Of a stretch of DNA of 64,000 nt, positions 35,250-43,965 are shown piece by piece. Under the pieces are notes generated by a model. That model did not search any database and was not told the DNA's origin. It saw only the letters and a program-made list of their open reading frames with translations. This DNA comes from an uncultured Bacteroidales bacterium. Lineage in GTDB: Bacteria; Bacteroidota; Bacteroidia; Bacteroidales; Bacteroidaceae. Position numbers and translations under genes: made by a program. The stretch lies in NCBI GenBank assembly GCA_902772585.1, contig CACYBB010000009.1, forward strand, positions 17,501 through 81,500, given 5' to 3'. Each line of letters opens with the position of its first letter. Positions within the stretch are counted from its first letter, which is position 1.

Positions 35250-38225
35250 TTATTCAACGTCCTTTTGTAATTGTTCAATGACTTTATTTGGAGAAAGACT
35301 TATCTTGTCTTTTTCTGGAATCTTAAAATTCATCAGCTTGGGGTTGAAGAGAATCATCTCTGCCAACAACAGAACCACCATTAGCGTCCATACCCTATAG
35401 TGCAGCACCGATTCGCCACTGATGGAGCGTACCTGATTGGTAACATCGTCAAGCATAGAGAACTTAGAACCCTTGAACTTGAACGACTTCTGCTTGAAGG
35501 TGTAGATGAGTGGTTCCATCAGACTAGTCTTCACATCGGTCTCCATCACCTCGTTGATGAACTGGTTCTCCATCTTCGAGTCTCTGCGGTAATCCGTGAG
35601 ATGACAGATAAGCATATAGATGAGCGTGATGATGATAATGGCAGGAACGAACATGCCTGGATGCGTATTATAGACATATTTCATCGTAACGATAGGTATC
35701 ATTGACGAAAGCAGTCCGAGAACACCCCACAGAGCACTCAGCACCACACCATAGCCGCGGAAGAAAGCTCTCAGACCCACGATGAGTGCTGACACACCAC
35801 CCACAGGAAGCAGAATCATCAGCGAGGTGTGCATCATCACATCATCACGATTGCTGACACCGAAGATGGCCAGCAGGGCTATCCATAATCCACAGAGTCC
35901 GTAGAACATGGTGCGCCAACGGTGCTCCTTGAATTTCGCCTTGCTATATTCTTTTTTGACGCTCTTGTATTTGCGGACGGTCTCCTCCTTGGCTGTCGTG
36001 AGACGCTTGTAGTATATCTGGTTCTGGTCCACCTCACCAAGGTTCATCACCCACTCTTCCAGTCGATGCTCATAGCTGTAGGGCTCTTCGAAGTTCTTAT
36101 GCGGGTCTTCGTGGAAGAAGACAGACATCCACTGACTCAATGCACCACGTCGCATGGCACCCAACAAGATGGGACGTCGTGTCTGTTTCTCGAAATTAGT
36201 GCCATCGGTCAGTTCCGTACCATCTTCCAATACATAGACTGGAATGGCACCCAGAATACGACAGAAACGATAGGCTGCCGTACGCAGGTCGTAAGCACCC
36301 AGACGTTCTTTGTTCTCGTCGCTCTTCAGGTCGAAGCAAGCCTTGGCCTGTGCCAGCTGTTCATACCAACCATGAAGCTGGGCGAAATAGTAGAAGCGTC
36401 CGCTGGGGTCTGCAAACTCACCCACCTGTTCCTCAAATTCCTCTGGTGTCAGATTCTGCCACGTCTTCAACTCGTCGCGCATAATCTCACCTACCTTATA
36501 AGGGTTGTCAGCATCGCGCAGGTCGTAAGCGGCCTCACGGTCAAGGTTATAGAGAATCTTATAACCCAAAGAACGTGTAGGTTGCTGATTCTCTGTCATG
36601 ATACGCAGTGCCTCGCAGGCCATCAGGTCCTCGTGGCTATACATCCACGACAACAGACGACCGTCGCTCAGGCTGACCCACTCGTCTTCTGAGCAGTTTT
36701 CGTAACCGAAGGAGTGGACGATATCCTGCACGTTGCCAGAGGGATATTTCACCAGGAATGGAATCTCCGGATCAATCTCATAGACCAGTCGCAGAATGGC
36801 TACACGTTGCGTCAACGTGGTATCTGGCGCGAAATAACTACGCAGGCGATTGACATCTGCCTTCGTATGTGCCTCAATATAAAGGAATACATTATCATTG
36901 GGATTTCTCAGTGCAAAGGCATATTCCTCCATATAACTGAGAATAGAAATAGCTACGCTATGGATATCGTCACACTTGTTGCCACGCAAATCCGTATAGG
37001 GATAAGTGGGTTCCATGACATAAACCGATGCCATGAGACCTGCACGTTGGTCTGCAGGATAACGATTAACGATGATGTCCTTGACAGCAGAACTCAGCTT
37101 GACATTACCGCACTGCTCCAACCACCCAGGGATACGTCCGTTATACAGATAGCTGGTCGCCAGTCGCTCGTTGTCCATCAGCAATGGTATCAGCTCATGG
37201 ACATTATCTGCTACGAGGTTACGCTCTGGGTCAACAATGAAACTACGGTACTTCAGCAGAGGTGACGAGATATCAACCTTGACATCCTCACCCAGGAACC
37301 AGCGTTCTACCTCATTATAGCCCCAACGACTGGCTGGATTGACCGCTGTCAGACCCTGCACAATCATCTTCACACGGTCTGGGAGTTCGTTGATGCGCGG
37401 CAGACGACCCTCGTTCTTCTTACGCATCATGATGCGCTCATTCTGAATCAGCGGGTTCTCACCCAACCAAAGGGTCATCAGCGTGATACCCAGCGAATAG
37501 AAGTCGGCAGCAGGAGTAATCTCCACCTCACCATCGATGACGTCATTGTACATCTCCGGTGCGGCATATACTGGTGTGCGGGCCTGAGTGGTCTTGTGCA
37601 GACGACCTTCTTCCTCCATGATACTGGAGATACCGAAGTCACCCAACACTATCTCCTTATGCGCCTCATCACGGAAGAAATAGTTACCTGGCTTGATATC
37701 CTTGTGGATGATGTTGTTGTTATGACAGTAAGCCAATGCAGCAGCACACTGCAGGGCAATACGGCGGAACTGGTTGTAGTCACCGTTAAGGTCGTAGTCT
37801 GCAAGTGTACCACCTCGGAGATACTCCATGAGTTCGTAATCACGGTTCTTACCCTCCACATAGGTCTTACCATAGTCGGTAATCTTGACCACCATCTCCA
37901 GATTGAAATTCTGGATGATGCGCATCAAGCCCTTCTTAATGGTAAAGTTGGGGTAATACACTTTCAGCACACGCTCACCCTCGTCTCCTTCTACCAGAAA
38001 CACCTGAGCCTCACCTGAGTTGTCGCTCAGACATTTGATACCACGGTAAAATCTGCCTTTCAGCACAAAGTCGCCATCGCGGAACTCATCATCGCTACCG
38101 GTCTGCATCTTAGCGCCAGGTCTGACGGTAATGTCAGAAGCACCAGCCTGTGCAGCCTGTGGTGCATTCACCCTGATGGTAGCCTCTGTATTGATGGGGC
38201 CTGCCGGTCGATTGGTCACATCCAT
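35250..38225 (-). CDS. membrane Ser/Thr protein kinase
   Basis: 991 residues. An N-terminal linker (1-50) leads to a Hanks-type kinase domain (about 55-320): ATP Lys 88 (RVLKVYY), catalytic loop HKDIKPGN (174-181, Lys where Arg is usual), DFG 196-198, APE 222-224. The long middle (about 330-770) has no recognised domain and looks helical, perhaps a sensor or scaffold. About five membrane helices lie between 775 and 960, so the C-terminus anchors the protein. The HKD form removes the Arg of RD kinases, so activation-loop phosphorylation may not be needed. Gaps of two and three bases to its neighbours. Confidence 0.88.
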   Translation of the reverse strand: MDVTNRPAGPINTEATIRVNAPQAAQAGASDITVRPGAKMQTGSDDEFRDGDFVLKGRFYRGIKCLSDNSGEAQVFLVEGDEGERVLKVYYPNFTIKKGLMRIIQNFNLEMVVKITDYGKTYVEGKNRDYELMEYLRGGTLADYDLNGDYNQFRRIALQCAAALAYCHNNNIIHKDIKPGNYFFRDEAHKEIVLGDFGISSIMEEEGRLHKTTQARTPVYAAPEMYNDVIDGEVEITPAADFYSLGITLMTLWLGENPLIQNERIMMRKKNEGRLPRINELPDRVKMIVQGLTAVNPASRWGYNEVERWFLGEDVKVDISSPLLKYRSFIVDPERNLVADNVHELIPLLMDNERLATSYLYNGRIPGWLEQCGNVKLSSAVKDIIVNRYPADQRAGLMASVYVMEPTYPYTDLRGNKCDDIHSVAISILSYMEEYAFALRNPNDNVFLYIEAHTKADVNRLRSYFAPDTTLTQRVAILRLVYEIDPEIPFLVKYPSGNVQDIVHSFGYENCSEDEWVSLSDGRLLSWMYSHEDLMACEALRIMTENQQPTRSLGYKILYNLDREAAYDLRDADNPYKVGEIMRDELKTWQNLTPEEFEEQVGEFADPSGRFYYFAQLHGWYEQLAQAKACFDLKSDENKERLGAYDLRTAAYRFCRILGAIPVYVLEDGTELTDGTNFEKQTRRPILLGAMRRGALSQWMSVFFHEDPHKNFEEPYSYEHRLEEWVMNLGEVDQNQIYYKRLTTAKEETVRKYKSVKKEYSKAKFKEHRWRTMFYGLCGLWIALLAIFGVSNRDDVMMHTSLMILLPVGGVSALIVGLRAFFRGYGVVLSALWGVLGLLSSMIPIVTMKYVYNTHPGMFVPAIIIITLIYMLICHLTDYRRDSKMENQFINEVMETDVKTSLMEPLIYTFKQKSFKFKGSKFSMLDDVTNQVRSISGESVLHYRVWTLMVVLLLAEMILFNPKLMNFKIPEKDKISLSPNKVIEQLQKDVE

Positions 38226-38228
38226 ATA

Positions 38229-39188
38229 TTACTTGTCGTCTTTAATTTCGTCCGTACTATTCTTTCCTAAAATAACCCATTTTCCACCCAGATGAGGCTT
38301 AGCACATCCACAGGGACTGCTATGCATGGCGTGCTTATAGTTGCACACCCACGCCAAACGCACGCCAACGGGTTTGCTCGCCATAGCGAAATTGCGAGCC
38401 TGAACGGGTGATGTCGTGGGGGGAACGGCGAGCTTATCGAGAATGGTCGACAGCATCTTAATTTTCACGGCTTTCATCTCCTCCAATTCATCACGGGTCA
38501 TGCGCTTCGACTCAACCTTGGGAATAACGGGGACTTCCACGCCTTCATCCTTCTGCAACAAAGCAAGCACACGCTCACGCAACTTTGCATTGGCTTGTTC
38601 CTTGACAATGTCACGCTCCGAGTTGTAGGGCAGTGCATTCTCCAGATTAGAGTAGTCTCTGACTATTTCCAACAGTTGTTGGTAGTCAGGATTTTGCTGC
38701 AACTGCTTCACCAACTGACGAGCCTCCTTGGTCAGTGCCGTACCACACTTCTTGCAGAACGCAAAGTCGTTCAGCGTATGACATGTGGGACACACCATAC
38801 CGCCTCGTGGACTACCACACTCAGGACAGTAAGCCTCGTTACCTTCCAGATGGGCACCACAATAAGAGCACACATCTTTGCGGATATAATGATGGCAGAC
38901 CTCACAGAAGTCTGCGTCTGGATCTATCTCGGCTCCACAATGTGGACAAGTAGCCTTACTGATAGGCTGACCACACTGTGCACAGAACATGGCCTCAGGG
39001 TCGTTGATGGCACCGCAATATGGGCAAGCCTTGCCTGCAGCCTGACGCTGTTGGGCCTGATACATAGGCTGCTGGGGCGAATAAGACTGCTGTTGCGGTT
39101 CCTGTGATTGCATGGGTCTATTGAGCGTCTGCTGGGGTCTTACCGTGCGTTCAAAGACACTTGACTGGGAGTTATTTTCGTCTATCAT
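38229..39188 (-). CDS. multi-zinc-ribbon protein, first gene of the kinase unit
   Basis: 319 residues from ATG 39188 (MIDENNSQSSVFERTVRPQQ); a longer frame runs through the promoter. After a Gln/Pro-rich linker (about 10-55) come four double-Cys zinc ribbons (CPYC..CAQC, CPHC..CEVC, CSYC..CPEC, CPTC..CKKC). A helical part and a Cys/His-rich end (CNYKHAMHSSPCGCAKPH) follow. Zinc ribbons of this double type are often protein-binding. The linker contains TVRPQQT-like Thr sites similar to the kinase's own N-terminus (IRVNAPQ, TVRPGAK), possible phosphorylation targets for FHA binding. Confidence 0.8.
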   Translation of the reverse strand: MIDENNSQSSVFERTVRPQQTLNRPMQSQEPQQQSYSPQQPMYQAQQRQAAGKACPYCGAINDPEAMFCAQCGQPISKATCPHCGAEIDPDADFCEVCHHYIRKDVCSYCGAHLEGNEAYCPECGSPRGGMVCPTCHTLNDFAFCKKCGTALTKEARQLVKQLQQNPDYQQLLEIVRDYSNLENALPYNSERDIVKEQANAKLRERVLALLQKDEGVEVPVIPKVESKRMTRDELEEMKAVKIKMLSTILDKLAVPPTTSPVQARNFAMASKPVGVRLAWVCNYKHAMHSSPCGCAKPHLGGKWVILGKNSTDEIKDDK

Positions 39189-39214
39189 TCTGTTGTAGTT
39201 AAAAATGTCAGTTG

Positions 39215-39246
39215 CAAAGATAGCAAAAAAAATATAAACGCACAAA
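39215..39246 (-). promoter_or_regulatory. promoter for the kinase/AAA/FHA/phosphatase unit
   Basis: Minus strand TATCTTTG at 39215-39222 with TTTG 20 bases upstream (39243-39246). Confidence 0.78.
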
Positions 39247-39280
39247 AAAAACCGCCGTAAATTTATTTACGACGGCATTT
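39247..39280 (-). terminator. terminator after the M13 peptidase gene
   Basis: On the minus strand a stem of about ten pairs with one mismatch (39252-39275) around an A/T loop is followed by a run of T, overlapping the -33 area of the next promoter. Confidence 0.7.
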
Positions 39281-39301
39281 TTCTTGTTTTTGTCGATAAT
39301 A

Positions 39302-41332
39302 TTACCAAAGTGGCAGGCGTTCAGACTTGGGCAAATACATCTTGCTACCCTCTTTCACACCAAAAGCTTCATACCAAGCATCAATGTGTGGCAGGGCACC
39401 ATTGACACGCCAACGACCCAGTGAATGAGGATCGCTCTTAGTACGGTTACGGATTTCGGCCTCCGTAATGTTTCCTGCCCAAACGCCTGCATAAGCAATA
39501 AAGAAGCGCTGAGCCGCCGTCAGTCCATCAATAACGGGTAATGGCTGACGTTTTGTCGCATTCTGGAAAGCAGCAAAAGCTACCTGAAGACCACCGTGGT
39601 CAGCCAGGTTCTCACCCAACGTCAGACGACCATTGGCATTCAGGTCGGGTAACACCTTTATCTTAGAGAAGAACTCAGCATATTTGTCCGTACGTTCAGT
39701 AAAGTTTTTTGCATCCTCATTCTTCCACCAATCATGCATATTTCCATCCTTATCATACTGACGTCCCTGATCATCAAAACCATGCGTCATCTCGTGTCCG
39801 ATTACAACGCCAATAGCGCCATAGTTAAAGGCGTCATCTGCAGTTGGATCAAAGAATGGAACTTGCAGAATACCAGCAGGAAAACAAATTTCGTTCGTGG
39901 TAGGGTTATAGTAAGCATTCACCGTCTGAGGAGTCATGTGCCAGTCGTCTCTATCGACAGGCTTACCAGCAGTATGATTGATACGCCAAGCAGTCCAGAA
40001 ACGACTACATTCCTTCATATTATCAAAGTATGATTTTTTCGCATCAATCTTCAATGCTGACAGATCCGTCCAGCGATCAGGATAGCCAATCTTTACATAA
40101 AAGGTATTGAGCTTCAACAATGCATTTACCTTCGTCGAGTCATCCATCCAGTCCTGCGCAGCAATACGCTCACCCAAGGCTATACGCAGATTCTCCACGA
40201 GGGTCTTCATACGTTCCTTAGACGATGCAGGGAAGTATTTCTTCACATAGATACGTCCGAGCGCCTCACCCATAACGCCTTGTACCTGACTGGTAGAACG
40301 GCGCCACAAAGGATGATCCTCCTTACGACCAGAGAACACCTTGCCATAGAAATCGAAATTGGCAGCACGCACCTCATCGTTCAGATAACCAGTAGAGCCA
40401 TCTATCTGCCCCCACTCCATCACATCGCGATACTCAGCAGCTGTCATTGTATCGAAAATCTTGTCTGCAGCCTGCATGAACTGAGGCTGACCGACTACCA
40501 CCTCCTGCATATATTGACTCTTAATGCCCTTAGCATTCATCTGGCGTTCAATCTGCAAATGCGGACACAAAGCATCAAGTTCCTTCAGTGTCATCTTGTT
40601 GTAATTGGCAATGGGATCACGCATCTCCGTACGCGATTTTGACACCTTAGCCAGCGCAGTTTCAATCTTCAGGATGTTCTTCATCTTCTTCTCAGCAACA
40701 CCCTTTTTGAATCCAAACAATTGGAACATACGCACGATGTGTTTCTTGTAGGCTTCACGAATTTTTACGGTAGCCTCATCATTTTCCACATAATAGTCTT
40801 TCTGTCCCAACGTCAGGCCACCCTGATAGAAGTTCAGGATATTCTGCGTAGCATTCTTCTCGTCAGCACCTATATAGGCACCAAATAACTCCGAATCGCC
40901 ATAAGGCATCATCTCCAACTGGATAGCAAAAAGTTGCTCCTTGGTTTTGGCTGCCTCCATTCGCTTGATAATAGGCATAACAGGAGCCAGTCCATCCTTT
41001 TCTCTACGAGCTGAGTCCATTGCCAACTTGTAGAGGTCGCTGAGTTTCTGCTCTACCGTTCCCTCAGGATAGGTATTTTCCTGCAATTCTTTCAGAATAC
41101 CATTGATGCGCTTGTTGTTATCCTCGGCCAGACGGTCGAAGCTGCCATAGCGTGAATAAGCGGCAGGCAGTGGGTTGGCTTTCATCCATCCACCACATGC
41201 ATACTCATAGAAATCGTCAGCAGGACGCACGCTCGTATCCAAATCTGCCAGATTGATACCTGAGCGCAATTGCTGTGCTGCCCCCGTAATGGTCATTGTT
41301 GCTAATGCCATGATAATCAATAATTTCTTCAT
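39302..41332 (-). CDS. pepO: M13 family metallopeptidase
   Basis: 676 residues with a signal peptide (KKLLIIMALATMTITGAAQQ in part). The zinc site is HEMTH in VIGHEMTHGFDDQGRQYD with the third ligand in GENLADHGG, both typical of neprilysin-like PepO. The conserved NAYYNPTTNEICFPAGILQ is seen in parts. It is a periplasmic or surface endopeptidase that cuts oligopeptides. It follows the ABC-F gene by 14 bases and may be co-transcribed. Confidence 0.93.
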   Translation of the reverse strand: MKKLLIIMALATMTITGAAQQLRSGINLADLDTSVRPADDFYEYACGGWMKANPLPAAYSRYGSFDRLAEDNNKRINGILKELQENTYPEGTVEQKLSDLYKLAMDSARREKDGLAPVMPIIKRMEAAKTKEQLFAIQLEMMPYGDSELFGAYIGADEKNATQNILNFYQGGLTLGQKDYYVENDEATVKIREAYKKHIVRMFQLFGFKKGVAEKKMKNILKIETALAKVSKSRTEMRDPIANYNKMTLKELDALCPHLQIERQMNAKGIKSQYMQEVVVGQPQFMQAADKIFDTMTAAEYRDVMEWGQIDGSTGYLNDEVRAANFDFYGKVFSGRKEDHPLWRRSTSQVQGVMGEALGRIYVKKYFPASSKERMKTLVENLRIALGERIAAQDWMDDSTKVNALLKLNTFYVKIGYPDRWTDLSALKIDAKKSYFDNMKECSRFWTAWRINHTAGKPVDRDDWHMTPQTVNAYYNPTTNEICFPAGILQVPFFDPTADDAFNYGAIGVVIGHEMTHGFDDQGRQYDKDGNMHDWWKNEDAKNFTERTDKYAEFFSKIKVLPDLNANGRLTLGENLADHGGLQVAFAAFQNATKRQPLPVIDGLTAAQRFFIAYAGVWAGNITEAEIRNRTKSDPHSLGRWRVNGALPHIDAWYEAFGVKEGSKMYLPKSERLPLW

Positions 41333-41346
41333 TGTTCTATATGTTT

Positions 41347-43308
41347 TTAATTCGTTAATTGTTCCAATTCTTCTGAGAGTTTTTCCCAGCGTTCTACCTC
41401 TTCGTCGAGGGCTTTCTTCGTCGATGTGTACTCCGTCACAAACTCCATGTTCGACGCATTTTCTGGTTTCATCAGCAGATCGTCGAGTTCCTTAAGGCGT
41501 TTTTCCATATCACTAATTCTGCGCTCCGACTGCTCGACAGCTTTCTCGACCTTGCGCAACTGCTTCTGCTGTTCCTTGTGCTCGGCATACGACTGATTCT
41601 TTACTACCTGCTGAGTTTTTGTTCCCGGCCTGGGAATGCTTTGTTCCCGGCCTGGGAATGTTTTGTTCCCAGCCTGGGAATTTTCGAGCTCTCGGAACTC
41701 TGAAATCTGTTTGCTCCTGAGGAAGTCGTAGATACCTCCCAGATGCTCGCGAACCTTACCGCCACCAAACTCGTAAACCTTTGTCACCAGCCCGTCGAGA
41801 AATTCACGGTCGTGCGACACAACGATAGCTGTTCCATCGAAGGCCTTAATAGCTTCCTTCAGCACATCTTTCGATGCCATATCGAGGTGATTGGTAGGCT
41901 CGTCAAGGATAAGCAGATTGACAGGTTCCAAGAGCAGACGAATCATTGCCAGACGACTACGTTCACCACCACTAAGAACTTTCACCTTCTTATCTGAAGC
42001 CTCGCCACCAAACATAAAGGCACCAAGTATATCATTTATTCTTAGACGAATCTCACCTTTCGCTACGTTGTCGATAGTCTGGAACACAGTAAGTTCTTCA
42101 TCTAACAGTTGGGCCTGGTTTTGGGCAAAATAGCCTATCTGTATATTATGACCTATCTTTAAATGGCCATCGAAGGGAATCTCGCCCATGATACATTTCA
42201 CCAACGTAGACTTACCCTCACCGTTTTTACCTACAAAAGCTACTTTCTCGCCACGCTTGATAGTCAAATTCACGTGATCAAAGACCACATGCGCACCATA
42301 GGCTTTTCTAACATCCTCGCAGATGACGGGATAATCCCCAGAACGCAGACAAGGAGGAAACTTCAGGCGTAGGGCAGAATTATCAACCTCATCAACTTCG
42401 ATGGGCACCATCTTTTCTAACTGTTTGATTTTCTGCTGTACCTGCACAGCCTTAGTAGCCTGATAGCGGAAGCGCTCTATAAACTGACGCATCTCCTGCA
42501 TCTCTTTCTGTTGGTTCTCATAGGCACGCAATTGTTGCTCGCGACGCTCCTTGCGTAGCACAACGTACTCGTCGTATTTTACTTTATAGTCAACAATCTG
42601 TCCACACGAAATCTCCAGTGTACGATTGCAGACATGGTTGATGAAGGCTCGGTCGTGAGATACCAGCACGACAGCCTTGGCAGACTGTGCCAAGAATTGT
42701 TCCAGCCATTGAATAGACTCGATATCCAAGTGATTAGTAGGCTCGTCGAGTAATAACACGTCAGGACGTTGCAAAAGGATTTTAGCCAATTCTATACGCA
42801 TACGCCAACCTCCAGAGAACTCACTGGTGGGGCGTTCCAGATCATCGCGGGTAAAACCCAGACCTGCTAACGTACGTTCTATCTCAGCCTCACAGTTGTC
42901 AGCACCCATCATCATATATCTGTCGTGCTCCTGGGTAAATTTCTCCACCAGTGCCAGATAACTGTCACTTTCATAATCAGTACGCTCAGCCAACTCTTGC
43001 TGCAGACTGTCAACACGCTCTGCCATCTTTGCAACATCAGCAAAGGCTTTCTGAGCCTCTTGACGCACAGTGGTGTCATCCTGCAGGATCATCACCTGCG
43101 GCAAGTAGCCAATAGTGGTGTCGCTAGGCGTGCTCACATTGCCGCCTGTAGGTTTCTGTTGCCCACAGAGTATCTTCAGCAACGTTGACTTACCCGCACC
43201 GTTCTTACCCACAAGGGCTATACGGTCACGGTCATTTACAACGAAGCTGGCATCTTTGAACAGCGGCTTCACACCGAATTCTACATGCAGTGATTCTACT
43301 GATATCAT
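41347..43308 (-). CDS. ABC-F ATPase
   Basis: 653 residues from ATG 43308 (MISVESLHVEFG); the longer frame starts inside the -7 box at 43342-43349. Two ABC domains: Walker A GKNGAGKSTLL and GKNGEGKSTLV, signatures FSGGWRM and LSGGERSR, Walker B LLLDEPTNHLD and LILDEPTNHLD. A linker with coiled coil lies between them and a C-terminal coiled coil ends the protein. ABC-F proteins act on ribosomes to free stalled complexes. Residues about 542-564, between the second ABC domain and the coiled coil, are encoded by a 22-bp palindromic triplet. Confidence 0.93.
   Translation of the reverse strand: MISVESLHVEFGVKPLFKDASFVVNDRDRIALVGKNGAGKSTLLKILCGQQKPTGGNVSTPSDTTIGYLPQVMILQDDTTVRQEAQKAFADVAKMAERVDSLQQELAERTDYESDSYLALVEKFTQEHDRYMMMGADNCEAEIERTLAGLGFTRDDLERPTSEFSGGWRMRIELAKILLQRPDVLLLDEPTNHLDIESIQWLEQFLAQSAKAVVLVSHDRAFINHVCNRTLEISCGQIVDYKVKYDEYVVLRKERREQQLRAYENQQKEMQEMRQFIERFRYQATKAVQVQQKIKQLEKMVPIEVDEVDNSALRLKFPPCLRSGDYPVICEDVRKAYGAHVVFDHVNLTIKRGEKVAFVGKNGEGKSTLVKCIMGEIPFDGHLKIGHNIQIGYFAQNQAQLLDEELTVFQTIDNVAKGEIRLRINDILGAFMFGGEASDKKVKVLSGGERSRLAMIRLLLEPVNLLILDEPTNHLDMASKDVLKEAIKAFDGTAIVVSHDREFLDGLVTKVYEFGGGKVREHLGGIYDFLRSKQISEFRELENSQAGNKTFPGREQSIPRPGTKTQQVVKNQSYAEHKEQQKQLRKVEKAVEQSERRISDMEKRLKELDDLLMKPENASNMEFVTEYTSTKKALDEEVERWEKLSEELEQLTN
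41619..41684. repeat. 22-bp palindromic repeat x3 inside the ABC-F gene
   Basis: Three copies, about 22 bp each, of TTTGTTCCCGGCCTGGGAAT-type units; the third has one change (CAG for CGG). The core TTCCC-n5-GGGAA is an inverted repeat. Sixty-six bases keep the frame, and the register shift gives three different peptides (ENSQAGNK, FPGREQ, IPRPGTK). Confidence 0.93.
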
Positions 43309-43341
43309 CGTTTTTCTTCTGCTCTTTGTGATTTGAACGGA

Positions 43342-43349
43342 CAAAGGTA
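43342..43349 (-). promoter_or_regulatory. -7 box for the ABC-F gene
   Basis: Minus-strand TACCTTTG, 34 bases before the chosen ATG. Confidence 0.7.
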
Positions 43350-43389
43350 CGAAGAAAAAATGATATACGGATATTTTTTCAGAAAAAAC

Positions 43390-43950
43390 TCACTTTTCGA
43401 AATGCTGATAGTCCTTCAGCGAACGCCACGCTCCACCCCAACGAAAACCATGCTGGATAAACAAACGGTAGCAAAGGTCATCCTTCGTAATCTTGTATTT
43501 AAAGCGTTTAGAACGGTCTACATAGGGTTTCCCCGTTGTGGGCTGAACGAGCAATGTACCATCTTTTTTCCGTTTCACACAAGGGTTATAAAGTGGATTG
43601 ATATCGATAGCCAGTCCTTGGGCGTGTTTTGACAATTTCGTACTTCCCTCCACCGTACGATAGCAATAGCATGACGTATTATTTGCCTGCATCGAACGTT
43701 CATCATCGTTGCCATATTCCGAGATGGGACGAATTCTTTCTATAGGATATTTAGCCTTATAAAGTTCTGCAAAGATTTCCCTTAAATCGTTCGTTATCTG
43801 AACATTACAGATCAAAACACCTTTCTGAGTTTTGTTCTGAAAGTCAACGTACTGTACCTGTAGTGTATCCAACTTCACTTGCTGTCCATACACTCCTACG
43901 GTCATCAGCAACATGAGCCAAAACAGTCCCCAATATTTCATTATCATCAT
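43390..43950 (-). CDS. secreted M15 family peptidase
   Basis: 186 residues from ATG 43950 (a further ATG at 43941 also fits). Signal peptide YWGLFWLMLLMTVGVYGQ, then an M15 (VanY-like) domain with the zinc site HAQGLAIDINPLYNPC and the last ligand in DYQHFEK. Relatives cut peptide bonds in peptidoglycan stems. It follows malQ by 15 bases, with no clear link in function. A short A/T-rich hairpin (43354-43380) may end transcription. Confidence 0.82.
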   Translation of the reverse strand: MMIMKYWGLFWLMLLMTVGVYGQQVKLDTLQVQYVDFQNKTQKGVLICNVQITNDLREIFAELYKAKYPIERIRPISEYGNDDERSMQANNTSCYCYRTVEGSTKLSKHAQGLAIDINPLYNPCVKRKKDGTLLVQPTTGKPYVDRSKRFKYKITKDDLCYRLFIQHGFRWGGAWRSLKDYQHFEK

Positions 43951-43965
43951 TGACAAATTGATTAA

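Noticed and set aside
43309-43344. longer start for the ABC-F protein
   Set aside because: The start would lie within the -7 box, upstream of the transcript.
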